From positions 87,990 to 151,989 of the forward strand of contig CAZISM010000001.1 of assembly GCA_964541895.1 (NCBI GenBank): a DNA stretch of 64,000 nt, in the 5' to 3' direction. The notes beneath the pieces were generated by a model. That model was not told the origin of the DNA, searched no databases, and saw only the letters and a list, made by a program, of their open reading frames with translations. Below, piece by piece: positions 9,152 through 17,104 of the stretch. The position numbers were made by a program, and so were the translations under genes. This DNA comes from CAZISM01 sp964541895. Its GTDB lineage: Bacteria > Zhuqueibacterota > Zhuqueibacteria > Residuimicrobiales > Residuimicrobiaceae. How positions within the stretch are numbered: the first letter of the stretch is position 1; each line of letters begins with the position of its first letter.

Positions 9152-10348
9152 TTACGATAACATAGCCAGAGATTTCCTCATACGCTCCAAAGTGTCATCA
9201 ATATCTTCCGGCGTATGCGAAAAAGAGATGAACCAGCGCACATTGGCAAAGATACCGTGCTGATAGAACAGCGACATCAGACGGTTATAGATCTGCGTGC
9301 GCTTCGGTTCGTCCAGATGTACGTGCAGACTGGAAGAAGGCTCCAGGCCGTACATCTCCACCGGCACATGGAATTCCCGGGCCAGGTGATTGAAACCTTC
9401 CTGCAGGCGTTTGCCCATGGCATAGATATGGGCGTGCACCGGTTCTTCCTGCATGATCTGCATCACGGCCTTGCAGGCGGCCAGAGACAAGGTCTCTCCT
9501 GCATAGGTTGTGGTCAGAATGGTTTTGTCCAATGCCGACATGGCAGCCCGGGTTCCGGCAAAGGCAGACACGGGATAGCCATTGGCCAGGGCTTTGGCAT
9601 AGACGGAAAAATCCGGTATTACGCCGTAGAAAGCCGCTGCACCGCCCAGCGCCATGCGAAAGCCGGTCAGCACTTCATCAAAGATGAGCAGGCTGCCGAA
9701 ACGATCGCAGAGTCGGCGAACCTGCTGCAGGTATTCGCGATGCAGATCGCGACTCCAATCATAGGGTTCCATGATGACGCCGGCGATCTGCGAACCGTAT
9801 TGTGCAAAGATGGATTCCAGGGCGTCCAGGTCGCCATAGCCGGCTTCATGAACCAGCGTCTGCAGCAGCGGCGGAACACCGCTGTGAGGCCAGCGCGTCG
9901 TAAACCAATCATGAAAACCGTGATAGCCGATCGAAACGATATGATCGCGTCCGGTGAGCTGACGCGCCAGACGCAGGCAACAGTTGCAGGCTTCATTGCC
10001 GGTCTTCATGAACCGGATTTGTTCGGCCCATGGAATGCAGCTGAGAATAGCCTCCGCCGTTTCCAGTTCAATCGGGCTGGCCATGCTGAACAGCACACCT
10101 TTTCGCATCTGTTCCATGACGGCGGCATCGACGACGGGATGACGGTATCCTAAAATGATGGGTCCGAGCGAACAGCGATAGTCGATATACTCTTTGCCGT
10201 CCATATCCCACATGCGACATCCCTGTGCGCGTTCGATAAAGGGCGGCATGGGATCCATGTCAGGCTGATACCGTTTGGCGTTGGTTTGTGTGGCCCACGG
10301 AATGCGGGACAAGCTCTTTTGATAATGGGTTTCGTGCGTTACAGTCAT
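9152..10348 (-). CDS. Class-III PLP-dependent aminotransferase (glutamate-1-semialdehyde aminomutase-like)
   Basis: 398 residues. Class-III features are DEVLTGFR (PLP pyridine-binding Asp), a central VYAKALANGYP stretch carrying the presumed Schiff-base lysine, and a YIDYRCSLGPIILGYRHP N-terminal segment. It is closest in style to HemL-type aminomutases, but it is shorter and the lysine environment differs from the usual GGGLPVGA of HemL. A general omega- or sugar-acid aminotransferase is therefore as likely as a heme-pathway role. It is the first gene of the minus-strand group followed by the S9 peptidase. Confidence 0.8.
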   Translation of the reverse strand: MTVTHETHYQKSLSRIPWATQTNAKRYQPDMDPMPPFIERAQGCRMWDMDGKEYIDYRCSLGPIILGYRHPVVDAAVMEQMRKGVLFSMASPIELETAEAILSCIPWAEQIRFMKTGNEACNCCLRLARQLTGRDHIVSIGYHGFHDWFTTRWPHSGVPPLLQTLVHEAGYGDLDALESIFAQYGSQIAGVIMEPYDWSRDLHREYLQQVRRLCDRFGSLLIFDEVLTGFRMALGGAAAFYGVIPDFSVYAKALANGYPVSAFAGTRAAMSALDKTILTTTYAGETLSLAACKAVMQIMQEEPVHAHIYAMGKRLQEGFNHLAREFHVPVEMYGLEPSSSLHVHLDEPKRTQIYNRLMSLFYQHGIFANVRWFISFSHTPEDIDDTLERMRKSLAMLS

Positions 10349-10499
10349 AGGCCTACCTGCGGATTAATTAAAGATGTTTTGCGGTCACGGTGACTGATGA
10401 ATGTACATATTGTCCTGGAAGAAACCAACATTTAATTGCGCACATAAGGCTTTTGATATTTACGAAAATTATTGTATCTTGCAGGAAAGGAGAATGCCT

Positions 10500-12491
10500 A
10501 TGAATCGACGAACGTTTATGCAAGCCGCCACTACGGCTGCGGCCGGCATTGCTGTGACGAAAAAAATCAGTTACGGCAAAGGGACGCCGGACGCCGCGCA
10601 TCTGTTTTTTGATCCCGCCGAATTGTCGCGCCTCCGCCAGTCGTGGTCGTTGCCCGTGTTCAGGGAATTCACGGCGCAGGTGCTCGCCGTTGATCTGGCC
10701 GCTGATGAAAAATTTCTCAAAAAAGAATTGGACATCCAGAATCATATCCGCCATTTGCAGCGGGCCGATATCATCCTGCAACGCGAGGCGTTTGCCTATC
10801 TCATGACCGAAGAGAAATCGCGGCTGGAACTGGCCCGCCTCGCCATTGAAAAAATTCTTTCCTTTACAACCTGGGATTATTTTATGGAAGCCGGCAAAGA
10901 GGTCATCGGCTTGCAGCGCGCGCCGGAAACGACCATTGCTATGAGTCTGGCCTATGACTGGCTGAACGGCCGCCTGGACGAACGTACGAAGAAAGAGATG
11001 CGTCGGCAGATCGCAGACAAAGGCTGTATGCCCTGTTACCGCACCTTGCAGGGGCTGCGCCACCCGGAAACCGTGGTGGGCTGGAGCTTTGCGCCCTGGG
11101 TCAGCCTGGAGCCGCGGGATTTTTCCCGCTGGCCGATCATTCTGGATAAAACCAATCTCAAAGCCATCCCTATCGCCGGATTGGCCATCGGCGCCATGCT
11201 GTTGCGCGAGAGCGAACCTCGCTCCGCGGAATGGACTGAAATGGTTCGGCACGGCTATGAGACCATTGCTACCCTCTATGAGCGGGATGGATCCTATCCG
11301 GAGGGTGGTTCGTACGGTGATTACACCACCTTTCATCTGCTGCTCACCCAGGCCGTGCTGCAACGCAAACTGGGTTTAGACCTTTTCGACGCCATCAACT
11401 ATAACGGCTTTGTCGAATTCATGCTCGCACTGCAGCTGCCGCATACCAGCGAACCCGGGGCGTGCATCAATTTCGGCGACGCCGGCAGCGGACTGCAATC
11501 GTCGGTCAGTTTTTATGTGGCCGGGAAAACGGGTGACGGTTTGGCGCAATACATGGGCCTCGAACATCCACGGGAACATAATCCGTTCTCGATCATCTGG
11601 TACAAACCCGACGTGGCTGTGGAAAAACCATCTGCCCGCCACCATTACACCCATTTGGATCTGGACTGGATGGTGTATCGCACCGGCTACGGCCTGGATG
11701 ATGTTGTGGTGGCGATGCGCAGCGGCGGACCGGCCAATCATGAACACGCCGACCGCAATTCGATCCTGCTCAAAGCCTATGGCGAAGTGCTGCTGGCGGA
11801 CAGCAAGCATCCCACCTATGACCACAACAATCCGGGCTGGGTGTTGCGCTCTTCGCCGGCGCACAACACCGTGCTCATCGATCAGCTGGGGCATCAATAT
11901 CATGACGGCCGCGAAGGGACTAACTCGTCGCTGGCCTCGGCGCGCATTATCCGTTCCGGGCAACGCCACGGCTTGGTGTTCTGGTGCAGCGATGCCACGC
12001 CGGCGTATCAGTTGGTGCTGCCGGATGTCGCTCGTGTGCTCCGTTCCGTTTTTGTTTTTACCGATGCTCCGGTCGTGGTGATCATCGATACCATGGAAAA
12101 AAAGAGCCGGCCGTCGGTTTTCTCCAGTCACTGGCATGTGGAGAACAGCGATCTCAAAGGAGCGGTGGAGATTCTGCCGGAAGGCTTTGTCATGAAACGG
12201 CCGGCTGCGGGATTTTACGCGAGCAGCGTCAGTCTGGAGCCGCTCTCCATCACCGCGGAACAGATCGCGCTGCCGCCGGACGTCGGCGTTCGTCCCTATG
12301 TCCGCGTCGCCACCACCCAACCGGCCCTGCAGCATACGATGGTGACGGTAGGCGTGGCGGCCCGTGCCCGGGAGGCGGCCCCCTTGATTACAGTGACACC
12401 GCAAGGCCTGTTGGACATTCAATCGGCACAGGGTCGTTTCAAAGCACAGATTACCAATATTCAGCACGTGCCGTTTCTCATTCGCACCTAA
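10500..12491 (+). CDS. Tat-exported heparinase II/III-like protein
   Basis: Start set at ATG 10500 because AGGAG at 10488-10492 is seven bases upstream; the ATG at 10494 is too close to it. The protein then begins MNRRTFMQAATTAAAGIAV, a twin-arginine signal. About 663 residues: an alpha/alpha barrel followed by the heparinase II/III core NHEHADRNSI with a following SSPAHNTVLID segment. Predicted to be a polysaccharide lyase acting on uronic-acid polymers in the periplasm or on the surface. It is divergent from the aminotransferase at 9152-10348. It is a fold relative of 758-3058, but the export routes differ (Tat here, Sec there). Confidence 0.85.
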   Translation: MNRRTFMQAATTAAAGIAVTKKISYGKGTPDAAHLFFDPAELSRLRQSWSLPVFREFTAQVLAVDLAADEKFLKKELDIQNHIRHLQRADIILQREAFAYLMTEEKSRLELARLAIEKILSFTTWDYFMEAGKEVIGLQRAPETTIAMSLAYDWLNGRLDERTKKEMRRQIADKGCMPCYRTLQGLRHPETVVGWSFAPWVSLEPRDFSRWPIILDKTNLKAIPIAGLAIGAMLLRESEPRSAEWTEMVRHGYETIATLYERDGSYPEGGSYGDYTTFHLLLTQAVLQRKLGLDLFDAINYNGFVEFMLALQLPHTSEPGACINFGDAGSGLQSSVSFYVAGKTGDGLAQYMGLEHPREHNPFSIIWYKPDVAVEKPSARHHYTHLDLDWMVYRTGYGLDDVVVAMRSGGPANHEHADRNSILLKAYGEVLLADSKHPTYDHNNPGWVLRSSPAHNTVLIDQLGHQYHDGREGTNSSLASARIIRSGQRHGLVFWCSDATPAYQLVLPDVARVLRSVFVFTDAPVVVIIDTMEKKSRPSVFSSHWHVENSDLKGAVEILPEGFVMKRPAAGFYASSVSLEPLSITAEQIALPPDVGVRPYVRVATTQPALQHTMVTVGVAARAREAAPLITVTPQGLLDIQSAQGRFKAQITNIQHVPFLIRT

Positions 12492-12495
12492 CATT

Positions 12496-12525
12496 TTGGT
12501 TGCAATTAATAAATATTTGTATAAT
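12496..12525 (+). promoter_or_regulatory. Candidate sigma-70 promoter for the CorA-like gene
   Basis: TTGGTT at 12496-12501 and a perfect TATAAT at 12520-12525, spaced 18 bases, lie in the AT-rich gap after the heparinase-like gene and about 80 bases before the next start. The -10 box is strong and the -35 box is weak. Confidence 0.45.
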
Positions 12526-12604
12526 TTAAGGCTCGGCCAAAATGGTCCTGGTGTTGCATGGCGATAGCAGGCAGGGGTGTGGGTCTTGTTCCAGGATGTG
12601 AATT

Positions 12605-13519
12605 ATGTTGAAAAGTTTTGACATTTGTGACGGCAAAGTGCAGGCTACCGATGCGGCCGCGTGCCGTATCATGGCTTTTTTAAATCCGGACGAGCAGGAA
12701 AAGCGCTATCTCACCACAGAGCTCAAGATCGATGAACACACGTTGAACTCTGCGCTCGATCCGGACGAGCTCTCGCGCGTTGAATTCGAACCGGACCACA
12801 TAGCGCTGATCTACAAGCGGCCGAAGAATTATTCGGCCGAAGACCTCTATCTGTTTCGCGTCACCTCCATGGGCATCTTTTTGTTCAATCAATGCATCGT
12901 GGTGGTGTCATCCGAAGACATTCCGATTTTTGACGACAAGCGTTTCAACAAGGTGACGTCGCTGAAGGATGTGATGCTCAAGATCATGTACCGGTCTGTG
13001 TTTCATTATCTGGAACATCTCAAGATTATCAACATGATCTCCGATGAACTGGAGGTCAAAATCAATATGGCTATGGAAAACAGATACCTTCTCAATCTAT
13101 TTACACTTGAAAAAAGCCTGGTTTATTATTTGAACGCCATCAGCGGCAATTCACTGCTGATGCAGAAATTGAAAAATTATACCAGCAAGGTCGGCTTTAC
13201 CCAGGACGAAGAAGAGTTGTTGGATGATTTGATGATCGAAAACTCCCAATGCTACAAACTCTCGGAAATCTATTCCAACATTCTTTCCGGACTGATGGAC
13301 GCCCGCGTTTCCATCGTCAGCAATAACCTGAACGTGTTGATGAAAACCCTGAACATCATCACCATCGGCATCATGGTGCCTACCTTTGTGGTGAGCGCTT
13401 TTTCCATGAACGTGGCGATTCCCCTGCAACAACAGCCGTACGCGTTTTGGCTGATCATGTTCATGGCGATGGTGTCGGTGATGGGATTCATGCTCTTCTG
13501 GCGATATAAAAAATGGTGA
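12605..13519 (+). CDS. CorA-like divalent cation transporter with SMN in place of GMN
   Basis: 304 residues. A soluble alpha/beta N-terminal domain is followed by a long helical stalk and two C-terminal membrane spans (about 250-272 and 280-300). This is the CorA pentamer design for Mg2+/Co2+ passage. At the end of the first span the selectivity motif Gly-Met-Asn reads SMN (VVSAFSMNVAIP). The loop is otherwise family-like, so the protein may have altered selectivity or belong to a CorA-like side branch. An AGGATG upstream serves as a modest ribosome-binding site. The small zinc-finger gene follows 57 bases later. Confidence 0.85.
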   Translation: MLKSFDICDGKVQATDAAACRIMAFLNPDEQEKRYLTTELKIDEHTLNSALDPDELSRVEFEPDHIALIYKRPKNYSAEDLYLFRVTSMGIFLFNQCIVVVSSEDIPIFDDKRFNKVTSLKDVMLKIMYRSVFHYLEHLKIINMISDELEVKINMAMENRYLLNLFTLEKSLVYYLNAISGNSLLMQKLKNYTSKVGFTQDEEELLDDLMIENSQCYKLSEIYSNILSGLMDARVSIVSNNLNVLMKTLNIITIGIMVPTFVVSAFSMNVAIPLQQQPYAFWLIMFMAMVSVMGFMLFWRYKKW

Positions 13520-13576
13520 TTTTTGAATACTTTTTCCCTTTTTTGCATCCAATTAGGGAACAGACGGGAGGATGCC

Positions 13577-13810
13577 ATGTCTTGCAATGATATAATCCAG
13601 CAACTTTGCGATGAGCTCGCCGAGGATATCGAGTCACCAGTGTGCGAGAACATCCGTTTGCACCTGGCCAGCTGCCCGCAGTGCAGCCGCCAGTTAACTT
13701 CCATGCGCAACGCCGTGCAGCTGTTTCGCTGTTTACGCGATCAGGAGGTTCCTTCTTCCATTCACCACCGCCTCGTTACCCTTCTCAACGTCCCCGACGT
13801 CAACGCCTGA
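13577..13810 (+). CDS. Small zinc-finger (zf-HC2-like) protein
   Basis: 77 residues. Start chosen at ATG 13577 because a GGGAGG lies just upstream. The sequence has the H-x3-C-x2-C of anti-sigma zinc fingers (HLASCPQC near residues 35-42), with an earlier Cys at about position 29 and the usual leading helix. Anti-sigma domains of this type bind ECF sigma factors, but no sigma factor and no membrane span are present. It could be a free-standing anti-sigma factor or a zinc-binding adaptor. It sits between the CorA-like gene and lexA. Confidence 0.7.
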   Translation: MSCNDIIQQLCDELAEDIESPVCENIRLHLASCPQCSRQLTSMRNAVQLFRCLRDQEVPSSIHHRLVTLLNVPDVNA

Positions 13811-13846
13811 CCTGCTCTCTGTAAGGTGTACATTTAAACAATTCTA

Positions 13847-13875
13847 TTGACTTGTGACCTCTTTTTTTGTATAAT
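13847..13875 (+). promoter_or_regulatory. Sigma-70 promoter of lexA
   Basis: TTGACT at 13847-13852 and TATAAT at 13870-13875, with a 17-base spacer, sit 37 bases before the lexA start codon. This is one of the best housekeeping promoters in the window. No textbook SOS operator is evident around it. Confidence 0.8.
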
Positions 13876-13911
13876 TAGGTGGATATAATTTCACCCGAGC
13901 AAAGAGGGCAT

Positions 13912-14529
13912 ATGGAAAAGCTGACTTTCAAACAGGAAAAAGCTCTTCAGGTCATTCGCCAAAAGACCCGGGAGCAGGGGTACCCGCCTACTTTGAAAGA
14001 GATTACTGAAGCTCTGGGCGCCGCCTCCAGAACAACGGCTGTTAAGTATTTGAATTTACTGGTTAAAAAGGGCTATATCTCCTGGGAGCATAACAAGGCG
14101 CGCGGGATTCAGGTGTTGTGGTCCGGCGATGCTATGGAAGGTGAGGTGGTGGGTTTGCCGCTGATCGGCGCCGTCACTGCCGGTTTGCCCATGCTGGCTG
14201 AGCAAAACATCGAGCGCTACGTGGCCGTGCCGCGTCATCTGTTGCGCTCGCCGGAACGCCATTTTTTGCTGCGGGTCCGGGGCGACAGCATGACCGGGGC
14301 CGGGATTTTGCACAACGATCTGGTGGTGGTGCGCTCCCAGAGCGACGCCCAGGTGGGTGAGGTGGTGGTGGCCTTGCTGGAGAGCGAGGCCACGGTCAAG
14401 CGTTTGGCGCTGGGCCAGGGCCGGCGCTATCTGCACGCCGAGAACCCGGCCTATGCCGACATCTACCCGGAAGGGGAGTGGTCGGTGCAAGGCAAGGTGG
14501 TGGCGTTGATACGGGAAGAGGTGGGATAG
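13912..14529 (+). CDS. lexA: LexA-type SOS repressor
   Basis: 205 residues from ATG 13912, which is preceded by AGAGGG. The N-terminal winged helix (TFKQEKALQVIRQKTREQGY, then PPTLKEITEALG) matches LexA, and the C-terminal S24 domain carries RGDSM (catalytic Ser) and EATVKRL (catalytic Lys). The self-cleavage Ala-Gly is seen in VTAGLP. LexA represses DNA-damage genes until RecA filaments trigger its autocleavage. The downstream plus-strand run reaches a Y-family polymerase-like gene at 15856, a class of gene often under LexA control; control here is inferred, since no operator was recognised. Confidence 0.93.
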   Translation: MEKLTFKQEKALQVIRQKTREQGYPPTLKEITEALGAASRTTAVKYLNLLVKKGYISWEHNKARGIQVLWSGDAMEGEVVGLPLIGAVTAGLPMLAEQNIERYVAVPRHLLRSPERHFLLRVRGDSMTGAGILHNDLVVVRSQSDAQVGEVVVALLESEATVKRLALGQGRRYLHAENPAYADIYPEGEWSVQGKVVALIREEVG

Positions 14530-14573
14530 GCCGGCACGATTTCATGAACAATCGCACTACATACAGGAGACCC

Positions 14574-14993
14574 ATGTCCAACGATCCCATCAAACAAACG
14601 GCTCTTGAGCTGATTAATCGCTCGAGCCAAACTCTTTTGGCCAGCAACAGTCCGGACGGATTTCCTTTGATCAAGGCCATGCTGAAAATGGAGAACGAAG
14701 GCCTGCACACCGTGTGGCTGTGCGCTCACCTGTCGGCTCGGCGTACCGGCCACCTGCAACAGGACAACCGTTGCTCGCTCTATTTTGTCGACCAGAGCAA
14801 CATCGAAGGGCTGCTGCTGGTCGGCCATATTGAAATCCTCCGCGACGCCGAATTGCGCAAACGATTCTGGCGCGATCTGTTTTTCAAATTCTACCCCGCA
14901 GGCGTGGACGATCCGGATTATTGCATCTATAAATTCACCGCGTTGCGGGGCAACTATTATCACGCGCAACAAAACACCGACTTTGCCATCTGA
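14574..14993 (+). CDS. Pyridoxamine 5'-phosphate oxidase-fold protein
   Basis: 139 residues. ATG 14574 is preceded by CAGGAGA. The split-barrel pattern of general-stress protein 26-like FMN-binding proteins is visible: KMENEGLHTVWLCAH, then TGHLQQDNRCSLYFVD and a GHIEIL strand. These proteins bind FMN or F420-like cofactors and are usually assigned to stress responses without a defined substrate. The gene follows lexA by 44 bases and probably shares its promoter. A role in damage response is inferred only from that position. Confidence 0.8.
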   Translation: MSNDPIKQTALELINRSSQTLLASNSPDGFPLIKAMLKMENEGLHTVWLCAHLSARRTGHLQQDNRCSLYFVDQSNIEGLLLVGHIEILRDAELRKRFWRDLFFKFYPAGVDDPDYCIYKFTALRGNYYHAQQNTDFAI

Positions 14994-15011
14994 CGAATGG
15001 ATGCGAACATA

Positions 15012-15881
15012 ATGAAAAAAATTGTCCCCGTTCTTGTCGCCACGGCGCTGCTCCTGGCCGCCTGCGGCAAAAAAGAGAACCCGGCGCAGAACGCGTCGGT
15101 GCTGACACCTATCGACCCCGGACCGTACGGCGACGCGGCTACGGCAACACACAAAATTCTGTTCATCGGCAACAGTCTGACCTATTTCAACACTCAGCCC
15201 GGCCTGTTCTGGAACCTGGCGGCGACCGCAGCGCAAAAAACCTATGTGGAACAGGCCACCATCCCGGGCGCACAACTGGAAGACCATCTGAACAGCGAAT
15301 TCACGCTGCAGAAAATTCAGCGCTATCCCTGGGATGTGGTGGTGTTGCAGGTTGTTAATACGGATATGGCGTTTCCGGCCCACCACGGCGCGATCATCAG
15401 CACTCTGCAGGTATTTCTGAACAGGATCCGTGCGCAAAACAGCAATGTCAAACTGTTCTGCTTTCTGCCTTTTGCCGGTCCGGAAGGCATCAGCGACGAC
15501 CAGTACAGCTATGACTATGAACAGGGTCAAACCATGTTTCGCGACGGCACCCTGGCGGTGGCCAAAAAACTGAACCTCATGGTGGCGCCGGTAGGCTGGG
15601 CCTGGCACTCTGTCCGCAAAGGCCGGCCGGATATCAATCTCTATGCGGCCGACCAGGTGCACCCGTCTCCGGCCGGCTCTTACCTCGGCGCCTGCGTTTA
15701 TGCGGCCGCCATCCTGCAAACGAAACCGGACGGCAATCCCTATATCGCCGGTCTCGCGCCCGATGTCGCCGGCTTTATTCAGCAAACCGCAAGCCGGACC
15801 GTTCTCGACAGTTTAACCTATTGGAACATTAAACCGTTTACGCACGCCTCTGCCTATGTCGCGCACCGTTATACATATTGA
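15012..15881 (+). CDS. SGNH-hydrolase-like lipoprotein
   Basis: 289 residues from ATG 15012; an in-frame ATG at 14997 is less likely because the lipoprotein signal MKKIVPVLVATALLLAAC begins at 15012. The lipobox LAAC predicts lipidation at Cys18. The mature part has an SGNH/GDSL pattern: FIGNSLTYFN (block I, Ser) and DQVHPSPAG (block V, Asp-x-x-His). It probably hydrolyses an ester, for example an acetyl group on a polysaccharide, at the cell envelope. The 3' end overlaps the next gene by 26 bases. Confidence 0.78.
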   Translation: MKKIVPVLVATALLLAACGKKENPAQNASVLTPIDPGPYGDAATATHKILFIGNSLTYFNTQPGLFWNLAATAAQKTYVEQATIPGAQLEDHLNSEFTLQKIQRYPWDVVVLQVVNTDMAFPAHHGAIISTLQVFLNRIRAQNSNVKLFCFLPFAGPEGISDDQYSYDYEQGQTMFRDGTLAVAKKLNLMVAPVGWAWHSVRKGRPDINLYAADQVHPSPAGSYLGACVYAAAILQTKPDGNPYIAGLAPDVAGFIQQTASRTVLDSLTYWNIKPFTHASAYVAHRYTY

Positions 15882-17019
15882 TGTCACCGATTTCCACGTC
15901 GCCGTGGAACGGGTGCTGGAACCCCGGCTCCGCGATCGGCCGATAGCGGTGGCGATTGAAACCGCCAGCCGCTCGCTGGTGTATGCCGCCTCGCGCGAAG
16001 CAGTACAAAACGGCGTGCACCGCGGCATGCCCTTGAACCAGGCGCTGAAGTATTGCCCGGATTTGACGGTGTTACCGCCGAATGAAGAGCTCTATGCCCG
16101 TGCCGACAGCGCCCTGATGAAAATCCTGCAGCAGTTTACCCCGATCCTGGAGCCGCTGCGTTTCGGTCATGCTTATCTGGACATGACCGGCTCCGGCCGG
16201 CTTTTCGGCAGCATCCTGGATGCGGCGGCCAAAGCCCGCAGTGAAATTCGCAACCGCCTGTCTCTGGACGTGGCGGCCGGCGTTGCCGGCAACAAGCTCG
16301 TCAGCAAAGTGGCTTCGGACGTTATTGCCGTTCGCGACCCCCGTATGGGTCTGTGCGACGTGCATCATGGCGACGAACAGCACTTTTTATCGCCGCTGCA
16401 TGTCGGGTATCTGCCCGGCGTGCAGAAGGAGGTGCGCACCCGCCTGTACGAACTCAACATCCGTCTTATCCGCGAACTGACGGTCATCCATTCGGAGCAT
16501 CTGCAGATGGTCTTTGGCCGATTCGGCGTGCTGCTGTACGAACGCAGCCGCGGCATTGACCATCGCCCGGTTCAGCCGCCCAAGCGCGCGCCGGAAATCG
16601 TCGAAAGCGAGACGCTGGCCGAAGACAGCAACGATTATGATCGCTTGCGCAGTTTGCTGTTCCGGCTTTTGTCCTCCTGCACACAGCGTTTGCGGCAAAA
16701 AAATCTTTTCACCCGCCGTCTGTTGCTGGAGATCCGCTACTCGGACCACAAGGAGGAACAAGGGCAGGTACGCACGGAACCCCGGCAAAACGACTGGCAG
16801 ATGCTGAACACAGCGGAAACCCTGCTGGAACGAACGCTCAGCCGCCGCATCCGTGTGCGCAAGATGGTGTTACACCTCTGCGATCTGGAACCGGCCAATC
16901 CTCAGCTGGCGCTCTTTGACGCACCCGACCATCCTAAAATCGAAGCGGTCACAAAAGCCATGGACAAGATTCGCAGCCGTTTTGGCGACGCTACGATCCG
17001 GTTCGGCCGCGCCGCCTGA
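15856..17019 (+). CDS. ImuB-like Y-family DNA polymerase lacking catalytic acidic residues
   Basis: 387 residues with the Y-family order palm/fingers, thumb, little finger. Motif I keeps one acid (IHIDVTDFHVAVE), but the usual S-x-DEAYLD reads RFGHAYLD, so both catalytic acids of motif III are gone (Gly and His). The steric-gate aromatic is His, and the fingers motif NYEAR reads SREAV. Polymerase activity is therefore unlikely. Near the C-terminus QLALFD resembles a beta-clamp-binding motif. This combination recalls ImuB, the non-catalytic hub of the ImuA-ImuB-DnaE2 mutasome. No imuA or dnaE2 is next to it. The 5' end overlaps the lipoprotein gene. Confidence 0.82.
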   Translation: MSRTVIHIDVTDFHVAVERVLEPRLRDRPIAVAIETASRSLVYAASREAVQNGVHRGMPLNQALKYCPDLTVLPPNEELYARADSALMKILQQFTPILEPLRFGHAYLDMTGSGRLFGSILDAAAKARSEIRNRLSLDVAAGVAGNKLVSKVASDVIAVRDPRMGLCDVHHGDEQHFLSPLHVGYLPGVQKEVRTRLYELNIRLIRELTVIHSEHLQMVFGRFGVLLYERSRGIDHRPVQPPKRAPEIVESETLAEDSNDYDRLRSLLFRLLSSCTQRLRQKNLFTRRLLLEIRYSDHKEEQGQVRTEPRQNDWQMLNTAETLLERTLSRRIRVRKMVLHLCDLEPANPQLALFDAPDHPKIEAVTKAMDKIRSRFGDATIRFGRAA

Positions 17020-17104
17020 CCTCTTTTTGTCTTGCAATAACATCCTGCTTTTGCTAGATTGGGTCAAGTTTGGTGTCCAGCGCAGATTTCAGTCAGGAGG
17101 ATGC

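Noticed and set aside
9152..10348. hemL (glutamate-1-semialdehyde aminomutase) as a firm name
   Set aside because: Shorter than HemL, a different PLP-lysine context and no heme genes nearby. Kept as class-III aminotransferase.
10453..10480. TTGATA/TATCTT with 16-base spacing before the Tat-exported heparinase-like gene
   Set aside because: It would start transcription inside the ribosome-binding site of the gene, and the -10 box is weak. Chance match is likely.
13815..13911. SOS operator near the lexA promoter
   Set aside because: None of the known box types (CTG-N10-CAG, GAAC-N4-GTTC, GTTC-N7-GTTC and others) is present in convincing form.
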